The notes below the pieces were generated by a model. That model made no database searches, was not told where the DNA came from, and saw only the letters and a program-made list of their open reading frames with translations. From Vandiemenella viatica (lineage: Eukaryota; Arthropoda; Insecta; Orthoptera; Morabidae): a stretch of 64,000 nucleotides of DNA. The translations under genes were made by a program, and so were the position numbers. Positions within the stretch are counted from its first letter, which is position 1, and every line of letters starts with the position of its first letter. The DNA lies in the NCBI GenBank assembly GCA_031002005.1, contig CM061921.1, forward strand, positions 173,112,935-173,176,934, read 5' to 3'. Of this stretch, positions 1 through 10,133 are shown in pieces.

Positions 1-318
1 GAGCTTCCGCCATAGTGTTTTTGTCGAACCAGTATTACTGAGGTGTGTGTTGAGATCTGCTGCCACATTTGCTGCGGTAGTTTTGTGTTGTATGGCCAAA
101 ATTCTTTTTAATTTTCGTCGGTGTCTGTCGGTTAACTTTGGGTTTCGTCCACTATTCCTCTTCACCGACGACGTTTTACCATGTTTAGTGTATGCTGTCA
201 TTATCGTGGATACTGTTGCTCGCGACACGTTAAACACATCAGTAGTTTTTGTCACAGACACTCCCGCTAACCAAGCTCCAACAATTTGCCCTCTTTCGAA
301 GTCTGATATATCACGCAT
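1..318 (-). CDS. Tc1-like transposase, N-terminal part
   Basis: Reading the minus strand from the ATG at 318-316 gives about 106 residues without a stop, running off the window edge. The opening residues, MRDISDFERGQIVGAWLAG, match the start of the first helix-turn-helix that Tc1-family transposases use to bind their terminal repeats. A second basic segment (KRNSGRNPKLTDRHRRKLKR) fits the AT-hook-like linker and second DNA-binding domain. The catalytic DDE region would lie beyond the left edge. This ATG is chosen because the helix-turn-helix starts immediately after it. No break is seen in the visible part; whether the full gene is intact is unknown. Confidence 0.75.
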   Translation of the reverse strand, partial: MRDISDFERGQIVGAWLAGVSVTKTTDVFNVSRATVSTIMTAYTKHGKTSSVKRNSGRNPKLTDRHRRKLKRILAIQHKTTAANVAADLNTHLSNTGSTKTLWRKL

Positions 319-506
319 TTCACCGATCGTTTGTTATAACCATCACAGAACAAAGCGTATAATACACTGACACATAATCTACAAGACCAGCCACGTCAAC
401 TATGCCGTACATGCGCATCGCAGTATTCACACGGAATTAGTGGAGCCAACGTGCAACAACCTGTACTCTATCGCATGGTGTTCTTAATTTTTTTGTCCAA
501 CCTCTG
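1..506 (-). mobile_element. Tc1-like DNA transposon, 5' part, cut by window start
   Basis: This is the 5' end of a Tc1/mariner-type cut-and-paste transposon lying on the minus strand. Its outer terminus reads CAGAGGTTGGACAAAA on the minus strand and abuts a TA dinucleotide at 507-508, which is the expected target-site duplication. An untranslated stretch of about 190 bp separates the terminus from the transposase start codon at 318. The 3' half lies outside the window, so the second terminus cannot be checked. Confidence 0.8.
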
Positions 507-508
507 TA

Positions 509-950
509 TGTCCCTGAAATTTGTTAGAAATATTATTAAGTGACTCTCTGAAATATTCCGCTTTTGCCAAACCAGAACCCTTAGGTCGAGAAAATGACGC
601 TATTATGACCAATAAATTTCTGCTAACTTTTACCTTGACAAACATTAACTCGCAAAAATTTTCCGTTACAGTTATAACACATAAATTAACGGCCACGTCA
701 CACCCCCACCCATTGAGACAGCTTTCTGTCTTTTCGGCAAACATTGAAATGAGGGCCAAATAATTCGCTAGATTCAACCCCTAGCGTCAACCAGTTTTCG
801 GTCCCTAGAATTAGAACGACATAATTAGTAGCCACTGCAGCGTGGAAATCAGCTACGTTCACTCTACTACACCGGCAGTTTTGGACCATTAACCTTAGGC
901 GTTTTGGATCGTTATTTCTGGAATGTAGATTCGTATTCCCATATACGCTT
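509..950. other. Spacer without recognised feature
   Basis: About 440 bases between the Tc1-like end and the RTE-like LINE. Short overlapping open frames exist on both strands, but none has recognisable motifs. I see no repeat signature here. Confidence 0.5.
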
Positions 951-1596
951 TAATGTAGCAGAAATGATACCAATACTAGCAGATTAAATATAAAAATAGG
1001 ATCTGATGCAATAGGAGAAGTGAGTGAGTTCTGTTACTTGGGAAGCAAAATTACAACTGATGGCCGAAGCAGGAATGATGTTAAAAGCAGAATAGCACTA
1101 GCAAAAAGAGCCTTCATGAAAAAGAGAAACCTTTTAGTTTCAAATATTGATCTAGGAATTAGAAAGAACTTTTTAAAACTATATGTGTGGAGCACAGCAC
1201 TTTACGGTAGCGAAACATGGACTTTGGGAATGCCGGAAAGAAAGAAACTTGAAGCATTTGAAATGTGGTGCTACAGAAGAATGCTGAAAATTAGGTGGAC
1301 AGACAAAGTAAGAAATGAACGAGTTTTGGAAATGATGTGGGTGAGAAAAGAAGTTTATGGAAGAAGCTTACAGGAAGAAGAGACAGGCTGGTAGGTCATA
1401 TTTTGAGACATGCTGGATTGGTTAATTTGTTAGTGGAGGGAACAGTTGAAGGTAAGAACTGTAGAGGTAGACAGAGATTAGAATACATGAAGCAGATAAT
1501 TGAGGACGTGGGTTGTAAGGGGTATGTAGAAATGAAGAGGTTAGCACAGGATAGGAAGGGATGGAGGATTGCATCAAACCAGTCTAAAGACTGACG

Positions 1597-1634
<38 letters not shown>
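951..1634 (+). mobile_element. RTE-like LINE, 5'-truncated 3' end with poly(A)
   Basis: This is the C-terminal end of a LINE reverse transcriptase followed by an A-rich tail at about 1600-1634. The protein contains EFCYLGSKITTDGRS, then ALYGSETWTLG, EAFEMWCYRRML and, in another frame, VGHILRHAG and NCRGRQRLEYMKQ. This order is typical of insect endonuclease-reverse transcriptases of the RTE type. The reading frame shifts near 1340-1390. A related copy lies inverted at the right edge of the window (63319-64000); comparison of the two places the start of shared sequence at about 951. The clade name is from memory of family motifs. Confidence 0.8.
1020..1594 (+). pseudogene. RTE-like reverse transcriptase C-terminus, frameshifted
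   Basis: The thumb and C-terminal region of a LINE reverse transcriptase is read in one frame from 1020 to about 1394 and in the next frame from about 1337 to 1594. The change of frame falls in a purine-rich stretch around 1340-1390. The catalytic palm with the FADD box is absent, lost through 5' truncation during insertion. The coding part ends with the RTE-type closing block (DRKGWRIASNQSKD) immediately before the A-rich tail. It is a dead fragment without its own promoter. Confidence 0.75.
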
Positions 1635-1637
<3 letters not shown>

Positions 1638-1839
1638 AAGAAGGTGAAGAACTTAGAGCAACAATATTCAATTCTCTGGCTCCATCACTACCAGGACAAA
1701 GATATTCGTTATTGGTACACTCTCTCTATTTAACTGAAGGAACCTTGGGCCTCACGGTGTTCCTAAAAAATAATACATATCAAGATAGTTCCATAGTTTT
1801 GCAGCCACCTTGGTCGCCATAATCGGTGTGTAGTGGACG

Positions 1840-2530
1840 CCCAAACTCTCAAATGCATCCCAGCTGGCAGCTATCATCGGTCGAAGGTCGAAGAAGCATC
1901 AATTGCTTCTACGACTCAGCTCCTGCAAACTACAATTCAAATTAAAATTCTTCCGCCCTACGGCTTCCCCATAATCGATGGGCGTCACGACACTACAAGT
2001 GGAAAACTGCAAAGATGCTGAATTTTCCCACGTGACTTCATGCCCCCTCTGGCCCAACTTGTCAGTGGATTTAACTATATCTGCAACAGATACACGACAC
2101 GAGTTATTAGTCACGACGTAGGCAACTACTCTTAACTGAGGGCAATTTGTACACCTAATCGCTTGTGGAATCGCCTCCATGATACGTGGAACAGTTGCTC
2201 CCGGAAGACAAAGTTAATGAACGTTAGAATGAGGGTCTGCACCAGTCTTCGTAGCTAGCTCTTGTAGCGGTTTCTCCAGACGTCTGACGTTTGAGCTGCC
2301 AATGATCAGTAAACCTTTTCCTGGCGTCACTCGGGGTCTGCTAATGTTTCTTCCATGCTGCGCTTCTGGGAAATTCGAACTTAAATCTCCAGGAACCTGC
2401 AAAACTAAAAATGCTTTATTTAATGACAAGATATTTTCCCGTCGGTTATTTTGGAACTTCGATTCGTTTCTACGATACACACGATGCCAGACGTTTTCTG
2501 CAACAGGTACTTGACAATTCATACTATCAA
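1840..2530 (-). pseudogene. LINE ORF1-type SGNH esterase remnant
   Basis: On the minus strand, GLLIIGSSNVRRLEKPL (about 2250-2330) fits the first SGNH-hydrolase block with the nucleophilic serine. After a frame change near 2190-2215 comes LPGATVPRIMEAIPQ, which fits the glycine block. Next is VVAYVVTNNS, which fits the HVGTNN-type third block with its glycine lost. The tail (SVVTPIDYGEAVGRKNFNLN) fits the region before the catalytic Asp/His in retroelement esterases. Such domains are known in ORF1 of CR1-group LINEs. At least one frameshift and altered catalytic residues indicate a dead copy. A stand-alone captured esterase is less likely given the surroundings. Confidence 0.55.
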
Positions 2531-3450
2531 ATATTGCCAGTTCTATTTCATTAGATTCAGGAAATTCTCTGACTCACTACCGCTATTCATCTAGGATGTT
2601 CCATACCTGTTTCTTGTTCTGCCGCTTTGATCAGCACTTCACACTTTTCTGTTTTGCTGGGCTCCTGGTCTAGAACGTGTTTGCGTGTTGGCGTGTTGGG
2701 CGTCTAATCCTTCTTACTATCGAGGATGCTGGTGCAAATGGAGGATTCAGTACTTGGTGAAGCTTCTTGAGAATTGTTCTTCTTGACTAAAATTCCTTTC
2801 AAATTTACTTGGGAAAAGAATTTCGTTTGGAGACCAATCTAGATAACCAACGAAAGTGATCGGTGTGGCTGTTTGGTAGTGAGCCGGATCACTTAATGTA
2901 TGGCGAAAACAGCCGAAGTTACTGCATCGAATTTCCAATTTAAAAGCCTTCTCCTTGGAGAATTGGACGAAAAGGTATACATACCATCGTTCTCGTTGCA
3001 GCCTGTGCTTCCATCGTCCGAGAGAGCAGGCGTAGATATCGGTGCGGAATTTCCTCTCATCAGTTTCACAGAAGAGGAAATTCTTCACCTCGGCTGAATT
3101 CTTCCTCTGTAGATGATTCGTTGTTAGGATCCGGTGAAGACTGGGGCGCAATGTCTGAGGGCAGAGGTGTGCGCGAAGACTGCAACCTGGAACCAGATAT
3201 TAAGCCTCAGGAATGAAGAATGGAACACTCGTTAATCCTAATCTCGGAGGGCAGGGGAGGGTGCTCCTTACACACAACATTACGCAGGTGAAATTATGCC
3301 TGGAGTATAGGGAAGTTCTTACTTATGTACGTATCTCCTTACAATTTTGGTTGGTACGGGTTTCATAGTCAGTGTGGCATCTTCGTCGTTGTCGGTTCCA
3401 TGTGTTTCATTATTGGAGAAGGTGGTCTGGCCTCCTAATTTTGTCATTGT
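2531..3450. other. Spacer, one weak minus-strand coding-like stretch
   Basis: An open stretch on the minus strand (about 3151-2747, 134 codons) shows no motif I recognise. It lies upstream of the SGNH remnant on the same strand, so it could be more of that element's ORF1, but I see no zinc finger or coiled coil to support this. Confidence 0.3.
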
Positions 3451-3453
3451 AGT

Positions 3454-3705
3454 TTATGCTCGTGCCAAGGCTTGCGATGAGTATGTTTCCGACCACTCAA
3501 GATTGTCATAAAATGTAATAGCTGTTATCTTAAATCGCTGTTTCCAAATTTGGTGCCCACTGATTTGGTGCAAGACAGCGGTAGGCCTATCCCTCGGGGG
3601 CGTACATGAAAATCGGATAGCCGGATTTTGCACCGTTTGTAGCCTTTTAACGTGAGTGACGGAATCGTTTCCCCACAGCACAACAGCGTATTCTAGCACC
3701 TATCA
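3454..3705 (-). pseudogene. Jockey-like reverse transcriptase, C-terminal remnant
   Basis: The minus strand reads LEYAVVLWGNDSVTHVKRLQ, then VQNPAIRF, and later FKITAITFYDNLEWSE. This is the characteristic end of Jockey-clade reverse transcriptases, where a chain of leucine-rich repeats to the RT thumb is followed by a short tail. It is on the same strand as the Jockey ORF1 and endonuclease pieces at 5432-7330, but the RT palm between them is missing. The CR1-like LINE now occupies that space, so one decayed Jockey element may explain both. Confidence 0.65.
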
Positions 3706-3814
3706 GACTAGCGACGTGTATAATCTATTTTGTCGGCTGTTCCAAGTGTAAACTCTGAGAGCCTAAGCAGCTACTGTGGGGTGGAGTGGTTCTTGCGAAA
3801 GCCAAACTGTAAAT

Positions 3815-5198
3815 TCCTACAAGATTCTACTCAAGGTACGCAAAGGAAATTGCACCGTATTTGATGAAATTATATGCCGTCTCCTTGGATCAAGGAAAAA
3901 TACCAGACGAATGGAATACCGCTATCGTAAGTCCAGTTTTTAAAAATGGGAATTTTAATGATCCTCAGAATTGTAGGCCGATCTCGTTAACCTCAATATT
4001 TTGCAGGATTTTAGAACATATCATCCATTCAAATGTCATGCGGTTCTTGGATGAAGGTGAGCTTTTAAACCCAAATCAACATGGATTCAGAAAAGGCCGA
4101 AGCTGCGAAACACAACTGCACTTCTAATTCACGACTTGTGCAGAATTCTAGATGAGCAATGCCAGGTTGATTTAGTTCTAATAGATTTTTAAAAAAGCTT
4201 TAGACACTGTGCCTCACACTAGGTTGCTTAGGAAACTTCGTGGTTACGGCATATCTAGACAAATATGCGACTGGGTTGCAGACTTTCTGGAGGGCAGAAC
4301 ACAGTGCGTAGTTCACGACGATGACCGTTCATCACGTACCGAAGTGAGGTCCGGAGTACACCAGGGAAGCGTGATAGGGCGTCTTTTGTTTCTCATATAC
4401 ATTAATGATTTATGCGACATAATAGGGGGAATTAAGAGATTATTTGCCGATGATGCTATTATTTATCGTGAAATCAAAACCCAGGACGACTGCGCTTTGT
4501 TATAAGACGATATTATGAAAATAATTGCGTGGGGCAAAGATTGGCAATTGGAGTTAAACGCTAAGAAGTGCCAAGCCATGCGTGTAAGTAAAAAGGTGAC
4601 ACCAGTTAACTATGAATATAAAATTAATGATACTGTCCTTAGAACTGTAGATTACGCTAAATACCTAGGGGTAACAATTCGTAATAATTTGTCGTGGAAT
4701 GAGCTTAACGAGAATGTTACTGGGAAAGCAAATCTTATGCTCAGATTTCTAGGTCGTAATTTAAATCAATGCACTCCGGAAGTTAAATCGATTGTATACA
4801 AGTCACTAGTACGTCCTCACTTAGAATATCGTTGTTCTGTAAGGGGTCCCCATCAAAAGGGTTTACTGGAGGCGTTAGAGAAAGTCCAAAGAAGAGCTGT
4901 CCGATTCGTGACAGGTATATATAGTTGGAGGGAAAGCGTAAGTGCGATGTTGAAGGAGTTAGGCTGGGAAGACCTGGAACACCGAAGACGTTGCTCTCGA
5001 CGGAAGCTAATTGAAAAATTCACGACTGACGTATTTCGGAATGACAGCCAGGAAATATTGCTACCATCAACATTCATATCTCGGAATGACCGCGGAAATA
5101 AGATAAGAGAAATCAGGGCCAGAACCAATTCATTTATCTACTCATTTTTACCACTAGCGATTAGGGAATGGAATAGAAAGGATTTACCGGGCGAGTAA
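3815..5198 (+). mobile_element. CR1-like LINE, reverse-transcriptase part
   Basis: A non-LTR retrotransposon fragment starting in the RT fingers and ending at the ORF2 stop. It lacks endonuclease and ORF1, as expected of a 5'-truncated copy. Relatives of the same group occur at 40090-43420 and, as a 3' scrap, at 50480-50670. No clear poly(A) or target duplication is visible; short TAA repeats at 5418-5432 may be part of its tail. Confidence 0.8.
3861..5198 (+). pseudogene. CR1-like reverse transcriptase, broken
   Basis: Three open segments lie in the same frame: 3861-4127, 4209-4505 and 4515-5198. The first carries the fingers motif NCRPISLTSIFCRILE and HGFRKGRSCETQ. The second carries GVHQGSVIGRLLFLIYINDL and the catalytic RLFADDAIIY box (aspartates at about 4449-4454). 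The third carries the YLGVTI thumb motif, VYKSLVRPHLEYR and KVQRRAVRFV. Between 4125 and 4200 the sense reading moves to another frame and returns, indicating two compensating indels. A TAA at 4503-4505 also interrupts it. The element is dead but only moderately decayed. Confidence 0.8.
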
Positions 5199-5235
5199 AC
5201 TTAAAATCCGACAGGAGTAGCTTTCAATAAAGCCC

Positions 5236-5308
5236 TCCGGCCATCCAGATCTGGGTTTTCCATAGTTTCCCCAGATCACTCCATGCGAATGCTGGGATGG
5301 TTCCTCAC
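5236..5308 (+). repeat. tRNA-derived SINE, internal fragment
   Basis: This matches the middle of the common SINE family of this window: the CCATCCAGAT, GGGTTTTCCAT and TTTCC-CAGATCACTCC blocks in order, with GCTGGGATG following. The tRNA-like head and the 3' tail are missing. Confidence 0.65.
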
Positions 5309-5431
5309 AATAGCCCATGGGCGCCTCCTGCCATATGCCGTATATCCCTTCCAAACTATCACCCTTTCGGATAGGTGCAATGCACTCTCCGCCACACACT
5401 TTTAGTGAATCGCGGAGTAATAATAATAATA

Positions 5432-5886
5432 ATCTAACACGTCTGGGGAAGGTGTTCCTTTATAAAAGGTGGGCTCAGTTGGACCCCACGCCATCGCATC
5501 CTGTTGTTCAATGACTCGAAGTAGGCGCCGGCCTTGTTGGTTAGTCAGTTTTGACTTCCAAGCAATGCTTTTACCTTTCAGATCACCAGCAGTGCGGCTG
5601 TCTCTACTTCGTTTACCGGGATATCTGGAGGTCTGTAAGCTGAGACGAGTAGCAATTTTTCCCTTGGGGTTGTAATGGACACGCCTGTATCTTCATTACA
5701 ACTAGTAGCAAGCTGAGGCTGGGTGACTTGATGATGTTTGATGGTACGTCTGAAGAAGATGGCTGTACCGCTGCCAGCATTCAGCCTGTCGTTACGGTAA
5801 GTGATATAATTTGGTACTGCGGTTTTTAGCCCCATTTTGAGGTGTGTTTCATTGACGAGGAGGATGACTATCTGCTCGTCTCTCAA
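5432..5886 (-). pseudogene. Jockey AP-like endonuclease, partial
   Basis: The minus strand reads VILLVNETHLKMG, then PNYITYRNDRLNAGSGTAIF and KLLLVSAYRPP, the first half of the LINE endonuclease. After a frame change near 5578 it continues with TNQQGRRLRRVIEQQD and PTEPTFYKG, the region downstream of the GDLNAK catalytic box, here degraded to GDLKGK. This domain nicks target DNA during target-primed reverse transcription. The C-terminal SDH motif is missing because the sequence breaks off at about 5432. Confidence 0.75.
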
Positions 5887-6151
5887 GAATTCCCTAAACT
5901 CGCCAAGCTGCCTCCAACAGTGGTTTCATCATATTAAAAAGCAGTAAGGAATCAATCTGCTGGCGTTGTGGTTACTGCTGGTGTAGTTGTTATTGGTTTC
6001 GTCACGGTCAGTTTTCTTCCATCCGAGGTGACTGCAGCATAGGCAGTGTTGTCTGCCTGACGACCTAGTAGGATGGGAGCCGTTGGAGGTGACGGCTGCA
6101 AACCAGTATTCGTACCTTTGGGGGGAGCCAATGTTTCCTTTCGTTCTTCTA

Positions 6152-6993
6152 TCATAGTGCGGCTTTAGCGGCATTATGCTCTTTCTGCCGCTCAGAAAAT
6201 CTGCTGTACGCAGGGAACTTCATGTTGCTTGCTGCATGTGGTCCATTGCAGTTTGCACACTTTGGTGGATGGTCGCTTTTATTGGTGGCACAGTCACTAG
6301 ATGTATGGTCCCCGGCACACTTTACACACTTTGGGGGCATGTTACAGTGCCATTTGAAACACTGAGGCAGGCCCCTGGTGTCTCAAAGCTTATCAACCAT
6401 GATTTTTAGAGCGCTTAAAGATGTAAGCTTATATATCGCCCTGTTCCTTAATGTGTCTCCAAGAACGACGAGATACAGTGGGACCTCCTTGGAGAGTGGA
6501 GGCGTGCGATTGTTCTGCCCGCGAAACCACATTCATCAAGTTCCCCATTGATATTGTCTGTGTGCGTGTTAAAAGGGATGCCTCTCTGAACTACCTTTAG
6601 TGTCTTGTCCGGCTCTGTGGAAAATGAGTTGTAGGCTATGCCTTTCTTAGAGATATGTTTAGTCGCCTCTATGTACTCTTCTGTTGTCTCGAGCAGTACT
6701 TTATATACTCGTACATCACGGCCAGTTGATTTCACTTCAATAGCGGCTTTGCAGGTTTTCTTCAGTAGGCGGTAGTGGGTGCTGTAGACCCCTTCGAATT
6801 GAATAATTAGAGGTGCAGGGTTTGACTTCTTAGGCACAGTTTCAGTCATTTCCGCATCGGCTAGCGGCTTGTCGAACTGATTTGCTGTCGCCATTGCAGG
6901 GGTGTCAGTGGTTAATGTCGCGGCCAGAGCCGTGCGGCGAAGCTTAATGAAACCGTCCTCTTCGACAGTTGGCTTTCCCCGGGGGCGGGTCAC
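6152..6993 (-). pseudogene. Jockey ORF1 (gag-like) with CCHC knuckles
   Basis: The first segment (6993-6448) contains PLIIQFEGVYSTHYRLLKK and KTLKVVQRGIPFNTHTD, typical of the RNA-binding region of Jockey ORF1. The second (6340-6152) has PPKCVKCAGDHTSSDC and PPKCANCNGPHAASN, two zinc knuckles that bind the element's own RNA. A first knuckle expected just upstream appears deleted: only QCFKWHCN remains near 6350. The reading frame is broken around 6340-6450. Upstream, the coding sense continues on the other side of the SINE at 7257-7330, in the frame reading TRKTTSV. Confidence 0.75.
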
Positions 6994-6997
6994 CGAA

Positions 6998-7256
6998 TTT
7001 TTATTATTTTATTTTATTTTATTTTTTAACTGCTTAACGTTTCCTAACAGCGAGGTCTTTAGAGACGGGAAAGTATGGGGTGCAGGGAATGGAAAGGAAT
7101 TCGGCCATGGCCTTTTGAAGGAAGCATCCCGGCATTTGCCTGGAGTGATTTGGGAAATCATGGAAAACCCAAATCTGGATGCCCGGACGGGGATTCGAAC
7201 CGCCGTCCTCTGGAATGCGAGGCCAGAACGCTAGCCGTTACACCACCACGCTCGGT
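6998..7256 (-). repeat. Full-length tRNA-derived SINE inside Jockey ORF1
   Basis: A complete minus-strand SINE. The 11-bp direct repeat GGGTCACCGAA occurs at 6987-6997 and 7257-7267, an exact target-site duplication. The tRNA-like head starts at 7256 (ACCGAGCGTGGTGG...), includes the A box and the B box GGGGATTCGAAC (+ strand orientation), and the 3' end is an A/T-rich tail at 6998-7030. Removing the SINE and one repeat copy rejoins the Jockey ORF1 reading frame, which dates the SINE after the Jockey insertion. Confidence 0.93.
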
Positions 7257-7536
7257 GGGTCACCGAAGTTGTCTTCCTCGTGGGGCTGGATGCAGCCGCC
7301 TATCTAGCATCGCTGCGTGAGAAGGCAAATTGAAATTAGCAGAGTGTATAAGTCGCCGCGAGCAAGCGGCATCAGAAAGTGAAAGAAGGGCAGGAAAGGA
7401 AAAAATTCAAGAAGAAAGAACTACAAAATGTGACCACTAGCACTGCCCACGACTAAGGTGGTGCCTGCACCAGCAAGACGGCCAAGACCCAACTCATCGC
7501 AGTGCCTATGGAAACCAGAGGCACCTTCTCCAGGGC

Positions 7537-7740
7537 TCAGGGAGCAGCCTGCCCTGATTCCAAGAGGGAACTCCTGATGTGGGAGTAGGTGGCTCCAAGG
7601 TCGAACCGGAGAAGAACGTGTTCACTACCTGGAACGTGAAGCTGGCTGACGGCACTTGGTGACCAGCATGCCAGCTGTCGCCCTGCAGCATCAGGAGAGA
7701 GACTGCATCTTTGATATCGGCGCAGGACAGCAGTGGTGAA
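7537..7740 (-). pseudogene. Possible retropepsin (LTR-element protease) remnant
   Basis: A GC-richer patch whose minus strand reads QLHVPGSEHVLLRFDLGATY followed by SHIRSSLLESG. This resembles the active-site loop of Ty3/gypsy-type aspartic proteases, where a D-T/S-G-A is followed by YSFIR-like residues. Here the active-site Thr/Ser is a Leu, so it would be inactive. In the next frame, SIGTAMSWVLAVLLVQ could be the following strands. No LTRs, RT or integrase are nearby. The match is short and could be chance. Confidence 0.3.
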
Positions 7741-9149
7741 GGAAGAACATTCGTGAATAGACAGTATATTGATTAGAAGTATGAAACTACATAGACACTT
7801 GCTGAGTTTTGTGCGAATTAGTGTAGATGATAGATTAATTAGAAGAATAATTGGTAGCTTCATTAGTAGAATACATTGGATACCCTAAATCCTTTAAAAT
7901 AATTATCCAGATCTATTAAAAAATAAATTGGTTTAAAAATAAAAACTGTAGAAAATAACAGTCTACTTTATGTAAAGTCAGGAAATAAAAAGTCTAGAGG
8001 CAATAAGAGCATAGAGTGAACTACAACAAGGAATGTCCAATATTTCGGTATAAGAATGAACAAGAAGGAACAAGGCTAGATGATGAACTAATTACAGAGA
8101 AATATAAACTAACACAAAATATAGTGACCGGTTAAAACCGATAATTATAATAAAGTGTTGTCATTTAAAAGATTATTAGTTTCGGATTAAAGTATGTAAA
8201 ACTGGATAGTAAATAAATTAACTAGAAGTGGTTCCATGCGTAATCACTACAGAGTAATTGAAATCAAGATATTAATAAAACTATACCATAAGTGTTTTCA
8301 GTTATATAGGGAGAAAATTAATGCTACTGGTATGAGGTTATCGTTCCTGAAATACGGTGGTAAATGTACTCACTCATGAGATGGGAAACCTTACTCGTTT
8401 TATCTCTCATCAGCGAAGATTCTGTGAATCGTTTACAAACTTACTCCATAATGTTTAACGTAATTCTATATTGAAACATTTATTGGTTGTTTACTCCTTG
8501 GTATTTACATTGGTGTTATTAAGGTAGGTTGCTGCACATGTCTGCTCCTTATCCAAAGCATGTACTGGCTAGAGACATGTTCCAAGTTAGATGTAAACAG
8601 TGCAGCCTATCATAACTCACTTGTCCTAGTGGCCATCTTGTTCTATTGTGCTGAAGTCGAAAGTGTGTGAATGAGTCTGTTTTCACTTTATGTATGGGTT
8701 TATTAGGTTTTTTACTTAATGTACTTTCCATTCGGTCGGATTATTGTCGTCTAGCATTTGCTTTTCTAGGTCTATGTGGTCGCTCAGTGTCTGCTTACCT
8801 CTGTTAATTGCTTTTTTTAAATTAATGATCTTAATTCGATGTGTGTTTGTTGGAATATGTCATTGAGAACAATTTATTTTTATTTTCAATGTCCTTTGTG
8901 GTGTTTTGTGGGTATGTGGCTGAAGTTTGATTGTGTTGCATACGTCTTTAATTTTTTTCATTATCTTTATGATTTTTCTGTTAATATGTCATTTTTTTAT
9001 TCTATTTAATCTCTTAAAATATCTCATATTTCAAATTTGGCTTAAAAACCTATTTTGGTATCTTACGATATTTAACGACAAGAATTCTGTTCAGTTATTC
9101 CTACTAAAGCCTGGAAATTGAAACAGTGTATTTTGCTGTCCCTTCTTTG
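7741..9149. other. AT-rich spacer without recognised feature
   Basis: Nothing recognisable on either strand. Open frames are short and lack motifs; T-rich runs dominate around 8810-9060. Confidence 0.5.
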
Positions 9150-9345
9150 CTACTGGAGCATTGTAACGCTATTGGTAAACAACAGAAAGCTGTAACCAAC
9201 AAATTCTTTACATACATCAATTTTTTTTCCTATATCATTTTTATCGTAACCAGTCATTTGCATGAATAATGTAGGAAACAATTCAGACAAATGTGTACCT
9301 AAACTTTTCTGCGGTTTATCATCGTGAACAGTCATTACACAGGGA
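9150..9345 (-). other. Unrecognised coding-like stretch
   Basis: About 61 codons without a stop on the minus strand (THLSELFPTLFMQMTGYDK is a representative segment) with balanced amino-acid composition. It is on the same strand as the stretch at 10134-10510, about 800 bp downstream of it. The pair could be exons or pseudo-exons of one gene, but no splice sites or family motifs settle this. Confidence 0.2.
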
Positions 9346-10133
9346 TTTCAATTTCCAATTCCGGACCATCGAGACATGGGGAGAAAGTTCTCACGTAATC
9401 TGTTACCACAATGCGAGTATTGACTGAAGCATTGCTGCTGCAATTTAGGTTTGTGATTGGATCCATTAAATCCACTGGACAAAGAAGAACATGAGTGGGC
9501 AGCGTACAAGTGTCCAGATATTGCGTAGTCGTTAAGAGAACATCTTACCTCCACTATCTCGCCGTTAATATCTGTATTATGTAATGTAATTTAAATAATC
9601 TGCAGCTTTGTTGGTCGTATCACCCGATACTTTGGCGAAAGTCTTCCGTAAGAAATCGGTAAAGTAACTTTAGAAGGCTGCTTTAATGAGGCTATGGACT
9701 ATTTTGTTGCACACATTCACGACGCTGGATTGTGAAATGCAGTGCCCACAAGAGTGGGTATGAGAATCCTCAGAAGCGAACACGCGATCAGCTTCGATTT
9801 AATACATCAAAATTATTGATGTTGGACAATTATATTTCAGACAGACACAAACAATTTAATTGGGTTTCACCATCTATATATGTTATGAGAAAAAACTGAG
9901 AGTAGCACATTGTTACACAGTGATGTTCCATAGTCAATTTTTAATCACTTCTGTCTTTCAGCTCTGTTATTGGGATGCTGAATCATGAACAGGGAATTTA
10001 TAATAATTTAGACCTGTATTTATCACGTATGCGAAATCACCAAACAAACCCATCCACACAATAGTTACGGCTATAGTCACTTGTGTCTGGTTTAATTCCT
10101 TCAGAAACATAGAAAATTAGTTGGCTTTTCAGT

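Larger units (their letters stand above)
5432..7330 (-). mobile_element. Jockey-clade LINE, ORF1 and endonuclease part
   Basis: Minus-strand remains of a Jockey-type LINE. They read from the high-coordinate end: ORF1 N-terminal region (interrupted by a SINE at 6998-7256), ORF1 zinc knuckles (6340-6152), then the AP-type endonuclease (about 5886-5432). The endonuclease runs into (TAA)n at 5418-5432, where the CR1-like LINE region begins. The RT domain is lost apart from the possible C-terminal scrap at 3454-3705. Confidence 0.75.
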
